Part shown: piece by piece, positions 44,064-55,708 of the stretch
How positions within the stretch are numbered: position 1 is the first letter of the stretch
Layout: each line of letters starts with the position of its first letter
Assembly: GCA_963708675.1 (NCBI GenBank)
Contig: CAVPTO010000003.1
Coordinates: 248,001 to 312,000, forward strand
DNA from: DATAXP01 sp963708675
GTDB lineage: Bacteria > Planctomycetota > Planctomycetia > Pirellulales > PNKZ01
Reading direction: 5' to 3'
DNA: 64,000 nt
The notes under the pieces: generated by a model
Databases searched by the model: none
Told to the model about the DNA's origin: nothing
What the model saw: the letters and a program-made list of their open reading frames with translations, nothing else
Position numbers and translations under genes: made by a program

Positions 44064-45482
44064 ATGCAGAGCCTGCCAATCGTTGACTCCGCCGCCGACG
44101 TTCCCAAGGTCGCTGCCGGCCCGCGGATCGCTGCCGATAAGGGCACTTACTCGTTCGTCAGCCTCGGCTGTCCGAAGAATCTGGTCGACAGCGAGCGGAT
44201 GCTCGGGCTGCTGCAACTCGATGGCTACCGCATGGTAAGCAATCCCGAGGGTGCGGACTTCGTCGTCGTGAACACTTGCGGGTTCATCGAGCAGGCTCGC
44301 CAGGAGTCGTATTCCGCCATCCGCGAGATGATTGAATTGAAACGCCAAGGGGCGATCAAAGGCGTGATCGTTTCGGGATGTCTGGCCGAACGCCAAAAAG
44401 ACGCGCTGCTCGAGGAATTGCCCGAGATCGATCACGTCGTCGGCGTTTTCGGTCGCGAGCACGTGACGAAGGTGGCCGATCGCCTGGTCGGCGGACTGCA
44501 CGAGCAGCGGACGGTGTTCAGCCCCGCGCCGTCGGTGGCGCTTTCCGATCGCAATCGGCTGCGCATCACGCCTCGCCACTTCGCATTTCTGAAAATTTCC
44601 GAAGGCTGCGACAGGCTTTGTACGTTCTGCGCGATTCCGAAGATGCGCGGCAAGCACGCCACGAAGCCGATGGAAGAGGTGATCGCTGAGGCCCAGGAAC
44701 TAGCGGCCGATGGCGTGCGCGAGCTGAACATCGTCGCGCAGGACACCACGTACTACGGCCTCGACATGTACGGCCGTCCGCGACTTGCGGAGCTTTTGAC
44801 CGAGCTGAATCGCGTCGAAGGGCTCGACTGGATTCGTGTGATGTACCTTTATCCGATGTACTTCACCGACGAGTTGATCGACGTGCTCGCGAAGTCCGAG
44901 AAGATTCTGCCGTATCTCGACATGCCGCTGCAGCACATCAACGACACGATGCTCAAGCGCATGCAGCGGCGCGTGAACAAGGCCGACACGGTGACGCTGA
45001 TCAACAAGCTGCGGGCGGCGATTCCCGACCTCGTGATGCGAACGACGTTTATCGCCGGGTTCCCCGGTGAGACCGACGAGCAGTTCGAAGAGATGGTCGG
45101 CTTTGTCCGCGAGCAGCAGTTCGAGCGGCTCGGCGTGTTCACATATTCGTTTGAGCCCGACACTCCCGCGGCCCGACTGCCCGACCATGTGAGCGATGAC
45201 GTTAAGAACGAACGTCGCGATCGGTTGATGGCGGTGCAGCAGGAAATGGCGTTTGCATGGAATGCGACGCGCGTCGGCCAGCAATGCGACGTATTGTTGG
45301 ATGTGCCGCTCGAAGGGCAGCGCGACGTTTGGATCGGGCGAACTTTTGCCGACGCTCCGGATGTCGACTCGGTCGTTTATGTGACGGGCAAGCGACTGCG
45401 AGCAGGCGACATGGTGCCGTGCGAGATCGTTGCCTCCCGTGGGTATGATCTGATCGGAGCGCCGGTCGGTAAACCTCGCTAG
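44064..45482 (+). CDS. rimO: Ribosomal protein S12 (Asp) methylthiotransferase RimO
   Basis: 472 residues, a radical-SAM MTTase. The N-terminal UPF0004 domain has SFVSLGCPKNLVDSERM, VVVNTCGFIEQARQES and GVIVSGCLAERQ (the three cluster Cys). The radical-SAM core has EGCDRLCTFCAIPKMRGKHA (CxxxCxxC), ELNIVAQDTTYYGLDMYG and RTTFIAGFPGETDEQFEEM. A C-terminal TRAM domain follows (GQQCDVLLDVPLEGQRDVWI). The VSLGCPKNLVDSE wording and DTTYYG separate RimO from MiaB. It adds a methylthio group to uS12 Asp. pgsA follows 15 bases later. Confidence 0.94.
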   Translation: MQSLPIVDSAADVPKVAAGPRIAADKGTYSFVSLGCPKNLVDSERMLGLLQLDGYRMVSNPEGADFVVVNTCGFIEQARQESYSAIREMIELKRQGAIKGVIVSGCLAERQKDALLEELPEIDHVVGVFGREHVTKVADRLVGGLHEQRTVFSPAPSVALSDRNRLRITPRHFAFLKISEGCDRLCTFCAIPKMRGKHATKPMEEVIAEAQELAADGVRELNIVAQDTTYYGLDMYGRPRLAELLTELNRVEGLDWIRVMYLYPMYFTDELIDVLAKSEKILPYLDMPLQHINDTMLKRMQRRVNKADTVTLINKLRAAIPDLVMRTTFIAGFPGETDEQFEEMVGFVREQQFERLGVFTYSFEPDTPAARLPDHVSDDVKNERRDRLMAVQQEMAFAWNATRVGQQCDVLLDVPLEGQRDVWIGRTFADAPDVDSVVYVTGKRLRAGDMVPCEIVASRGYDLIGAPVGKPR

Positions 45483-45497
45483 CCGCCAACGCCTCTC

Positions 45498-46121
45498 ATG
45501 GCCACCACGACCAAAACTCCGGCAACACCGCCCTCGGCGACCAGCGGCATCATGAACCTGCCGAATCAGTTGACCGTGGCTCGACTGGTGCTGTCCGTCT
45601 TTCTGTTCGTGTGCATCGGCCTCGGTTGGTACGCTGCGGCGTTCGTGTTCTTTCTTGTCGCGGCAGGCACCGATTGGCTCGACGGTTACTTCGCCCGCAA
45701 GTACGGGATGGTCACGACGCTCGGTCGGATTCTCGATCCGTTTGCCGACAAGGTCGTGATCTGCGGAACGTTCATCTTTCTCGTCGCGATTCCGAACTCG
45801 GGGCTGCACGAACTTGGCTTTCGCGCATGGGTGGTGGTGTTGGTCGTCGCGCGTGAGCTGCTAATCACCGGCCTGCGCAGCTTTCTCGAGCAACAGGGGG
45901 CCGACTTCTCGGCCGCCATGTCGGGCAAGTTGAAGATGGTCGCCCAATGCGCTGCTGCGGCGTTCAGTCTTGCGTTTTTGGCATGGCCAACGATCAGTGC
46001 GACGGTCGTTCCGAGCTGGATTGTCTTAGGCGTGCAAGCCTCGGTTTGGGCGACGGTCGCGCTCACCGCATATTCGGGCGTCGCTTACGTTCTTGCGGCG
46101 ATGCGGCTTCTGCGAGCCTAG
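45498..46121 (+). CDS. pgsA: CDP-diacylglycerol–glycerol-3-phosphate 3-phosphatidyltransferase (PgsA)
   Basis: 207 residues with four or five TMs. The CDP-alcohol phosphotransferase signature D-x2-DG-x2-AR-x8-G-x3-D-x3-D is complete in the stretch from DWLDGYFARKY through GRILDPFADK (residues 58-85). NLPNQLTVARLVLSVFLFV is the typical PgsA start, preceded by a Thr/Pro-rich tail. It makes phosphatidylglycerophosphate for anionic membrane lipids. It is directly after rimO and before a CPBP protease in one strand-consistent cluster. Confidence 0.88.
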   Translation: MATTTKTPATPPSATSGIMNLPNQLTVARLVLSVFLFVCIGLGWYAAAFVFFLVAAGTDWLDGYFARKYGMVTTLGRILDPFADKVVICGTFIFLVAIPNSGLHELGFRAWVVVLVVARELLITGLRSFLEQQGADFSAAMSGKLKMVAQCAAAAFSLAFLAWPTISATVVPSWIVLGVQASVWATVALTAYSGVAYVLAAMRLLRA

Positions 46122-46147
46122 CTACTCTTACTTGAGAGTGTGGTCGC

Positions 46148-47098
46148 ATGCCCGAACCCACGGCGTTCTTGGTGAATTTCGCGGTGCTGTTGGTCGCCGC
46201 ATCGCTGCTGGTTGCCAGCGCGCGCTCGGTCGCCTCGTTGTGGCACAGCAGGCTCGAAGCGCCCGAGGTGCGCCGCGTCGTGCCGTGGCGGGGCTCGCAT
46301 GTGCTCGCGATTGCGCTGATCTCGCTGTCGCTGCAACCGACTTTGCCGTACCTCTTCGGCTTCCGACACCCCGACGAGGCGACCGAGAACGAGCAATTCA
46401 CCGCCCCTCAAGCCCGCGCACTGTTGGCTTCAGCGATTGCCTCGAACTTGCTCACGTTCGGCATCGGCGTGGTGTTATTGCGATCGTCCGTAGGAGCCAC
46501 GCGCGAGGATTTCGGCACCGACACCGAACATCTCAAGCGCGACATCGTGCTGGGAGTTACAGCGGCTTTGGCCGTGATCCCCGCGGTATATGTCGTGCAG
46601 GCGATCCTCAGTCATTGGGTGACCGGTAAGCACCCGATTGAGACGTTGATTCGTGAATATCCCGAGCCGTCGATCGTCGGCCTCTCGACGTTCGCGGCGG
46701 TGATCGCAGCACCGATCGGCGAAGAGTTCTTCTTCCGCGTCGTGTTTCAAGGATGGCTCGAACGATTCTGGCCCGTCGGTCCAACGGTCGAGGAGTTGCC
46801 CCCGGTTGTCGATGGCGAGATCGACGCGCCGACGAGTTCGCTGAACGAAACAGCCTTGCTTCGGAATGTCTCATGGGCGCCGATTATCATCAGCGCGACC
46901 GTGTTCTCACTGTTGCACCTTGGATGGCCCGGCGGCGAAGTGCGCTCCGATCCGATCCCGCTATTTCTGTTGTCGGTCGTGCTTGGGTACGTGTATCAAC
47001 GCACGCATCGCATCTGGCCGAGCCTGGTCGTGCATTTCTGCCTGAACGGCATAACGATGCTGCTACTGGCGATTGCGATTTTGATCGGGGCGGAGTGA
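46148..47098 (+). CDS. CPBP-family intramembrane metalloprotease (Abi-like)
   Basis: 316 residues with about eight TMs. The three CPBP motifs are present: IGEEFFFRVVFQG (EExxxR) near 195, VFSLLHLGWPGGE (FxxxH) near 255 and LVVHFCLNGI (HxxxN) near 297. A His/Glu metal site would be formed by these. It may process prenylated or lipidated membrane proteins; the substrate is unknown. It follows pgsA by 26 bases and converges on the SDR gene with only two bases between stops. Confidence 0.85.
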   Translation: MPEPTAFLVNFAVLLVAASLLVASARSVASLWHSRLEAPEVRRVVPWRGSHVLAIALISLSLQPTLPYLFGFRHPDEATENEQFTAPQARALLASAIASNLLTFGIGVVLLRSSVGATREDFGTDTEHLKRDIVLGVTAALAVIPAVYVVQAILSHWVTGKHPIETLIREYPEPSIVGLSTFAAVIAAPIGEEFFFRVVFQGWLERFWPVGPTVEELPPVVDGEIDAPTSSLNETALLRNVSWAPIIISATVFSLLHLGWPGGEVRSDPIPLFLLSVVLGYVYQRTHRIWPSLVVHFCLNGITMLLLAIAILIGAE

Positions 47099-47100
47099 CG

Positions 47101-47913
47101 TCAGAACGTCTTGCACAGCGTGCCGCCATCGACGACGAGCACCGCGCCGGTGATGTAACTTCCCGCCTCGCTCGCCAACAGCAACACGGGGCCCGCAAGT
47201 TCGCGTGGCTCGCCCCAACGGCCCAAAGCCGTGCGCGATGCGAAGTTCTTTTTCTCGGCATCGGTCAACATCTTGCCGGGCAGGTCGGTCATGAACGGTC
47301 CGGGGGCGATGCAATTCACGGTGATGTTCCACGGGGCGAGGTCGTGGCACGTCGCCTTAATCATGCCGTTGAGCGCCCCCTTGGTCGCCGAGTAGGCGTT
47401 TCGGCCTTCCTTGCTCGCGAAGGCCATGATCGACGAAATGTGGATGATCCGTCCCCACTTGCGCTCTTTCATCTGCGGAACGATCGCGCGGGTCAGCCCC
47501 ATCACGCTCGTGAGATTCAGCTCCAATAGCCGATCCCAGGACGCGTCGTCGATTTCGTCGATCGGCTGCGGGTTGTTGCTCCCCGCGTTGTTCACGAGAA
47601 TATCAACGCGACCAAGGCGTTCGATCGCCGTGCCGGCTAAATCTCGCACCGCTTGCCGGTCGAGCATGTCGCATACGAGCGGCTCGACACGCCTTCCGGT
47701 GCCGCTACGAATCGACTCGGCCGCCGCTTCGAGTTCGTCCTTATGACGGCTGGTAATAGCGACATCGGCTCCGGCTTCGGCCAAAGCGCGGGCCATGGCG
47801 AGGCCTAGGCCCTTGCTGCCGCCGGTGACCAGCGCGGCACGCCCCGAAAGATCGAAGATCGGAACCATAGTTGCGGGCGCTCCTGGCTCGGAATTTGTAT
47901 GAGAATTCGCCAT
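47101..47913 (-). CDS. Short-chain dehydrogenase/reductase
   Basis: 270 residues from ATG 47913 (an earlier 47940 and a later 47868 are possible; the fold begins near 47868). Motifs: AALVTGGSKGLGLAMARALA (TGxxxGxG), DILVNNAGSNNP, ISSIMAFASKEGRNAYSATK with the Ser-Tyr-Lys triad, and a CIAPGPFMTDL loop. It is a classical SDR resembling FabG or gluconate/glucose dehydrogenases. NAD or NADP use cannot be fixed; the ITSRHKDELE stretch may favour NADP. It converges on the CPBP gene and is not operonic. Confidence 0.88.
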   Translation of the reverse strand: MANSHTNSEPGAPATMVPIFDLSGRAALVTGGSKGLGLAMARALAEAGADVAITSRHKDELEAAAESIRSGTGRRVEPLVCDMLDRQAVRDLAGTAIERLGRVDILVNNAGSNNPQPIDEIDDASWDRLLELNLTSVMGLTRAIVPQMKERKWGRIIHISSIMAFASKEGRNAYSATKGALNGMIKATCHDLAPWNITVNCIAPGPFMTDLPGKMLTDAEKKNFASRTALGRWGEPRELAGPVLLLASEAGSYITGAVLVVDGGTLCKTF

Positions 47914-48060
47914 GCTAGACGGCTCCCCTGCATTAGGCAATCAGCGCCCCTTGTCTGCCCGGCCTCATTGGCGCAAGCTACTTGCCATCTCACAACAGGT
48001 GGATCGCAACGAAGCGACGCCCCCACAACATGAATTCATCGCCAAGAAGGAGCACAGCAA

Positions 48061-49216
48061 TGACACGATTGATCGCAGGAAGTTTGGCAGTTGTCATACT
48101 CGTCGTAAGTCTCGGCCGCGTCGAAGCGGCGTATCCCAACATGGCATACTCGAATATGGCTTTCGCGAGTATGCAATACGGCATGGGATGCGGTATGGGA
48201 TGTTCCCCGTGCATGCCGTCATGCGTGATGCAGATGCAGACCGTCCAGCGCACGGTCATGTGTCCCGTGATGACGATGGAAACGCGCACGGTGTCGCAGA
48301 CGCTGTGTCGTCAGGAAACTCGTCAGTCAACGTACACTGCAATGATCTCGGTGCCGGTGCAGCAACAGGTCACGCGCCAGTACTGCACGATGGTGCCGCA
48401 AACGCAGACCAAGACGGTCAACTATACCGTCTGCCAAACGGTGATGAAGCCGCAAGAGTGCAGTTACTGTGTCACCGTTCCCGAAACAAAGACCGTGAGC
48501 GCCACGCGACAAGTTTGCCGCATGGTGCCCGTAGTGACCAAAAAGACGATCACCGAAGATCACGGTTGCTGGCAGACTGTGCCTTGCGTGCCAACATGCG
48601 GCACGTGCGTCGACTCGATGCCGATGCCTGCGATGTCCGAACCCATGTCCCCCTCGGACTTGCCCAAGCCGATGGCCGGCAAGGATTCCGAGAAAAGCAA
48701 GTCGCAAGATGAAGGCGTGATCAAGCAAGTTGGTCTGCGCCGCGTGATGCGAAGTCCGGTCTGCTGCGTGCCGTGCGCCCCTGCACACCGTGCATGCCCA
48801 TGGTCCAACGCGTGTGGGTGCCGAACATCGTGACGCGCGAAGTTGACGTGACCTGCTATCAGCAACAAATCGATCAGGTTCCGTACAGCTACAACGTTGT
48901 CACCTATCGACAAGAGACTCGCACCAAGACCATTCAGGTTCCGCAGGTGATCCAAGTGCCGCAGACGAAGGAAGTCTCTTACACCGTCATGGTTCCGAAG
49001 ACGGAGAGCCGGACGTTCACGGTGACCTCGTACAAGTGCGAGCCGCAAGTTCGCACCTGCTCGTACACGGTGCCCGTGCCGTACACCGTGCAGCGCCAGA
49101 TTCAGGTTCCGGTGTGCAAGATGGTGGCTAAGACCATCACTTGCCAAGTGCCCGTGATGGTGCCATGCGCACCAGTTCCGTGCGCTCCGGCCTGTGCACC
49201 GCCGTGCGGCACTTAA
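48061..49216 (+). CDS. YTV-repeat, Cys-rich cell-surface protein; frameshifted near 48780
   Basis: ATG 48061 gives a signal peptide (TRLIAGSLAVVILVVSLGRV, cleaving after EAA). The mature part repeats a YTV/YCTV-type motif with evenly spaced Thr, Val, Gln and Cys (MCPVMTMETRTVSQTLCRQE; KTVNYTVCQTVMKPQECSYC). Past the CCCC at 48778-48781 the frame fails (to 48833), while the next frame continues the repeats (ETRTKTIQVPQVIQVPQTKE; YTVMVPKTESRTFTV) to 49216. One missing C restores about 385 residues. YTV proteins are known as planctomycete cell-wall-associated proteins. An intrinsic terminator follows. Confidence 0.75.
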
Positions 49217-49237
49217 TGTCATCCTCGTAATGATTTG

Positions 49238-49270
49238 AAGCCCACGGACACTCTGTCCGTGGGCTTTTTT
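49238..49270 (+). terminator. Intrinsic terminator of the YTV gene (AAGCCCACGG-type hairpin, copy 4)
   Basis: AAGCCCACGGACA pairs over 13 bases with TGTCCGTGGGCTT across a three-base loop, immediately followed by a run of T (49265-49270). It lies 21 bases after the YTV stop. It belongs to the same palindrome family as the copies at 11900, 31333 and 35439, here with a T-run. Confidence 0.8.
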
Positions 49271-49352
49271 ATGCGCCGCATGGGCGACAAAATGCTGTAA
49301 CAATCTCACGCGCCTTGGCATAATGTCGGCGGCCTTCCCAAACGGAGCACGA

Positions 49353-50711
49353 ATGCCGATGAGCCGACGACCCAGTCGATTTGAGCAAACGCAGACGGAG
49401 ACTTCCGCAGTCCGCCCACTTGCGATCCCCTCGCGACGCGACTTCCTACAAGTGGGAATGCTGGGCGGGCTTGGCCTTACCCTAGGCGACGCCCTACGCC
49501 TGCAAGCCAAGGCCGGCACGAAGAGCTACCAATCGACCGAAGGCCCCGCCAAGTCGGTCATCAACATCTTCCTGCCTGGCGGAATGGCGGCGCAGGAGTC
49601 GTTCGACCCGAAGTTGTACGCGCCCGTCGAGTACCGCGGGCCGTATGGCAGCGTGCCGACGAAGATCGACGGCGAGCATTTCTGCCAGTTGTTCCAACAC
49701 ACGGCCGGCATCGCCGACAAGCTGTGCGTCGTCCGTGCCATGAGCCATGGCGAAGCCGCTCACGAACGCGGCACGCACAACATGTTCTCCGGCTATCGGC
49801 CCAGCCCGGCACTCAAGTATCCGTCATTTGGGTCGATCGTTTCTCACGAATTCGGCGCTCGCGGCAGTTTGCCCCCTTACATCTGCGTTCCGAGCTTGCC
49901 GACCGTCGACGCTGGTTCCGGCTATCTGAGCAGCGCATACGGGCCGTTCAGCCTCGGCGCCGATCCGGCTTCTGACGGATTCCAAGTCAAAGACCTCAGC
50001 CTCTTCGGCGGCATCAATGCCGAGCGCTTCGCGCGTCAGCGAACGATGATTGCCGCGGCCGATGAACACTTCCGCAAGATGGAACAGTCCGACGCCTTGG
50101 ACGCGATGGATTCGTTCTATCAGCGGGCCTACGCGATGATCAGCTCGACCGAATCGCGCGAGGCATTCAACCTCGCAGCCGAACCCGAAGCCATCCGCAA
50201 CGAATACGGCGCTCACGCCGCCGGCCGGCGAATGTTGCTGGCTCGTCGGCTCGTCGAGGCCGGCGTCCGTTTCGTGACGCTCACGTTTGGCAGTTGGGAT
50301 CATCACGACAACATTCACGGCAACATGGCCGGCAACGTGCCGCCGCTCGATCAAGGCTTCGCCGCGCTCATTCGCGACCTCGATCGTCGGGGCCTGCTCG
50401 AGTCGACGCTCGTCATGCTCACGACCGAGTTCGGACGCACGCCGAAGATCAACAACACTGCCGGCCGCGATCATTACCCGAAGGTCTACTCGATCGCGAT
50501 GGCTGGCGGTGGCCTGAAACGTGGATTCATCTACGGCAAGAGCGACGCCACGAGCACCGAGCCTGCCGAAGACGCGTTGAGCGTCGAGGATTGGGCGTTT
50601 ACCGTTTACAACCAGTTGGGCATCAACGCCGACAAGGAGCTCATGGCCCCCGGTGATCGCCCGATCGAGATCATCGCCGAAGGCAAAGTCATCAAGGAGC
50701 TCCTCGCGTAA
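49353..50711 (+). CDS. DUF1501 protein with Tat-like signal (second copy)
   Basis: 452 residues from ATG 49353, chosen for the GGAG five bases upstream (an ATG at 49323 lacks one). The Tat-type leader is PSRRDFLQVGMLGGLGLTLG. The DUF1501 body has SVINIFLPGGMAAQESFDPK, VRAMSHGEAAHERGTHNMF, FVTLTFGSWDHHDNIHGNMA (WDxHxN) and LTTEFGRTPKINNTAGRDHY with GRDH. It is the same layout as the copy at 38537-39913, but it is followed by a separate PPC protein. First gene of the second surface/cytochrome operon. Confidence 0.9.
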   Translation: MPMSRRPSRFEQTQTETSAVRPLAIPSRRDFLQVGMLGGLGLTLGDALRLQAKAGTKSYQSTEGPAKSVINIFLPGGMAAQESFDPKLYAPVEYRGPYGSVPTKIDGEHFCQLFQHTAGIADKLCVVRAMSHGEAAHERGTHNMFSGYRPSPALKYPSFGSIVSHEFGARGSLPPYICVPSLPTVDAGSGYLSSAYGPFSLGADPASDGFQVKDLSLFGGINAERFARQRTMIAAADEHFRKMEQSDALDAMDSFYQRAYAMISSTESREAFNLAAEPEAIRNEYGAHAAGRRMLLARRLVEAGVRFVTLTFGSWDHHDNIHGNMAGNVPPLDQGFAALIRDLDRRGLLESTLVMLTTEFGRTPKINNTAGRDHYPKVYSIAMAGGGLKRGFIYGKSDATSTEPAEDALSVEDWAFTVYNQLGINADKELMAPGDRPIEIIAEGKVIKELLA

Positions 50712-50788
50712 TCGCCATCCCCTGCCCGCTCGCATCGTCGCCCGCCCCCGTTTGACCCGCCAACTTCACCCCGCCAAATAGTCAGCCA

Positions 50789-53240
50789 ATGTTGCGCTCC
50801 CGCGTGATTCCGATACTGTGCGCCACGTTCGTAATGTTGGTCGCTTCGACGGCATGGGGCACAAGCCCCGACGTGTCGAGCCTGCTGCCGACGGGAGGCA
50901 CAAGCGGTACCGAGGTCGAGGTAGTCTTGCGGCGCCCGCCTTGGCAACCCGCAGGAACTGCACGTCTACGAGCCCGGGCTCGAGGTGACGAAGATCGAAC
51001 CCGTAGGTCAAGCGAACGACCAGGTGAAGGCCACCTTGAAGATCGCGCCCGACGCGCGGCTTGGCGAATACCACCTGCGGCTTCGAACGGCTCATGGCTT
51101 CAGCCGCTTGCACACGTTTTGGGTCGGCTCGCTGCCGGTCATCGGCGAAGTCGAGCCGAACAGCAACTTCGCGCAGCCACAGAAGATCGCGATGAACACG
51201 ACCGTGGAGGGCGTCGCCACGAACGAGGACATCGACTACTACGCCATCGAAGCCAAGAAAGGGCAGCTCATCACCGTCGAGGTCGAAGCGATTCGTTTGG
51301 GCCGCGCCATGTTCGACGCTGCCGTGGCGATTCTCGACGCCGATCGATTCGAGCTCGACGCAGCCGACGACACGCCGCAGTTGGGGCAAGATTGCTTCGC
51401 CCAGGCAGTCGCGCCCGCAGATGGCGTGTACATTGTGTCGGTTCGCGAGAGTTCGTTCGCCGGGGCCGACAACTGCCACTACCGTCTGCACATCGGCGAC
51501 TTTCCGCGTCCGACAGCTGTATATCCCGCCGGAGGTCCGGCCGGCCAACCGCTCGATGTCACCTTTCTCGGCGACAAGCTCGGCACGTTCACCGCGCAGA
51601 TCAAACTGCCCGACGAACCGGTCGCTCGCCACGCGGCATGGGCGTCACGCGACGGCCGCAGCGCAGCCTCAGCCAATCTCGTGCGCGTTTCTCCGTTCGG
51701 CAACGTCCTCGAAACGGAACCTAACAACGGATTCGACAAGGCGAACTCGGCCTCGACTGTGCCGATTGCGCTCAATGGCATCATCGGCGAAGCTCGCGAT
51801 GTCGACATTTATCGCATCGGTCTGACGCAGGGCCAGGTGGTCGACGTGCGCGTCTTCGCGCGTAATCTCGGATCGCCACTCGATCCGGTGCTCGACATGT
51901 TCGACGCCGCTGGCAAGCATCTTGGCGGCAACGACGACGAAGGCACGAGCTTCGACAGCTTCATGCGATTTACTGCTCCCGCTGCTGGTGATTACTTCGT
52001 GCACATTCGGGATCAATTGATGGGGGGCGGCGCAGATTACGTTTATCGCGTCGAATTGACGCCTGTCTCGCCGCGGCTGACCGTGACCACTCCCGAAGTC
52101 GCACGTAACGATAATCAAACTCGCCAGTGGATCGCCGTGCCGCGAGGCAATCGATGGACGTCGTTCTTTCAAACCACACGTGCCGACTTCGGCGGGCCAC
52201 TGCAGTTCGAGGCCGCTGATCTGCCGGCAGGTGTGACGATGTCGGCTCCGCAAGTCGCCGCGAACGTCGGCTCGATCGCCGTCGTGTTCGAGGCCGCTGC
52301 CGACGCACCGCTGGGCGCCAAGCTCGTCGAGTTGCGTGCTCGTCATGCCGACGCCAATGTGAAAATCGCTGGCCGCTTCGAGCACAACGCCGTGTTTGTG
52401 CGAGGCAATCCGAACGACACGCCTTACTACACGACAAAGGTCAGCCGCATCGCCGTGGCCGTGGTTGACGAAGCGCCCTTCGCGGTGCGCTTCGTCGAAC
52501 CCAAGGTGCCGCTGCTGCAGGCGGGGTCGATGAACGTGCGAATCGTGGCCGAGAAGAAGGCCGGGTGGGATGAAGAGATTCGGGTTCAGATGCCTTTTCG
52601 TCCGCCCGGAGTGAGCGCACAACCCGAGGTGCTGATCCCCAAGGGTCAGACCGAGGCGCTCTATCCGATGAGCGCGACAGGAAACGCGGCCGCGGGCGAC
52701 TGGCAGATTACCGTCAACGCTTACGCGACCATCGGTGGCGGACAAGTGTGGGTCGGCGCGCCGCTGACGAAGCTGTCGATTTCGCCGTACTTCTTCGGCG
52801 GACAGATTCAAATGGCCGCCGCCGAGCAAGGCAAGCCCGTCGACGTGCTCGTAAAACTGCAACCCAACGCCGCCTTCGAAAGGACGGCGAAGCTGCAACT
52901 CGTCGGTCTGCCGAACAAAGTCACCGCTCCGGCGCTGGACGTGGCCAAAGACGCGACCGAGGCAGTGTTTCACGTGACGGTCGATCCGACGAGTCCCGAA
53001 GGTCAGCACGCATCGCTATTTTGCCAGGCGACGGTCGTGAAGGATGGCGAGCCGATGGTGCACACCTTCGCCGGTGGCGGAACCTTGCGCATCGACAAGC
53101 CCCGTCCTGCTCCCGCACCAACCCCCGCCGCCGCGGCGTCACCGACGACGGTCGCAGCGGCGCCTGCCGCCAAGCCTCTATCGCGTTTAGATCAGCTTCG
53201 CCTCGAACGTCAGAAACAATTCGAGGCCCAAGGGAATTAA
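50789..53240 (+). CDS. PPC-domain secreted protein; frameshifted near 50932
   Basis: The start (50789) gives signal RSRVIPILCATFVMLVASTA and TSPDVSSLLPTGGTSGTEVE, then fails after VVLRR. The next frame takes over with ARLGNPQELHVYEPGLEVTK and runs to 53240. Phase is restored by one extra (or two missing) bases in CGGCGCCC (50930-50937). The body has repeated beta-sandwich PPC modules: EVEPNSNFAQPQKIAMNTTV, LETEPNNGFDKANSASTVPI and MFDAAGKHLGGNDDEGTSF. A Pro/Ala linker and a Gln-rich tail end it. It corresponds to the PPC half of the fused protein at 31794-35399. Confidence 0.75.
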
Positions 53241-53245
53241 TCGCT

Positions 53246-55707
<2,462 letters not shown>

Positions 55708-55708
<1 letters not shown>

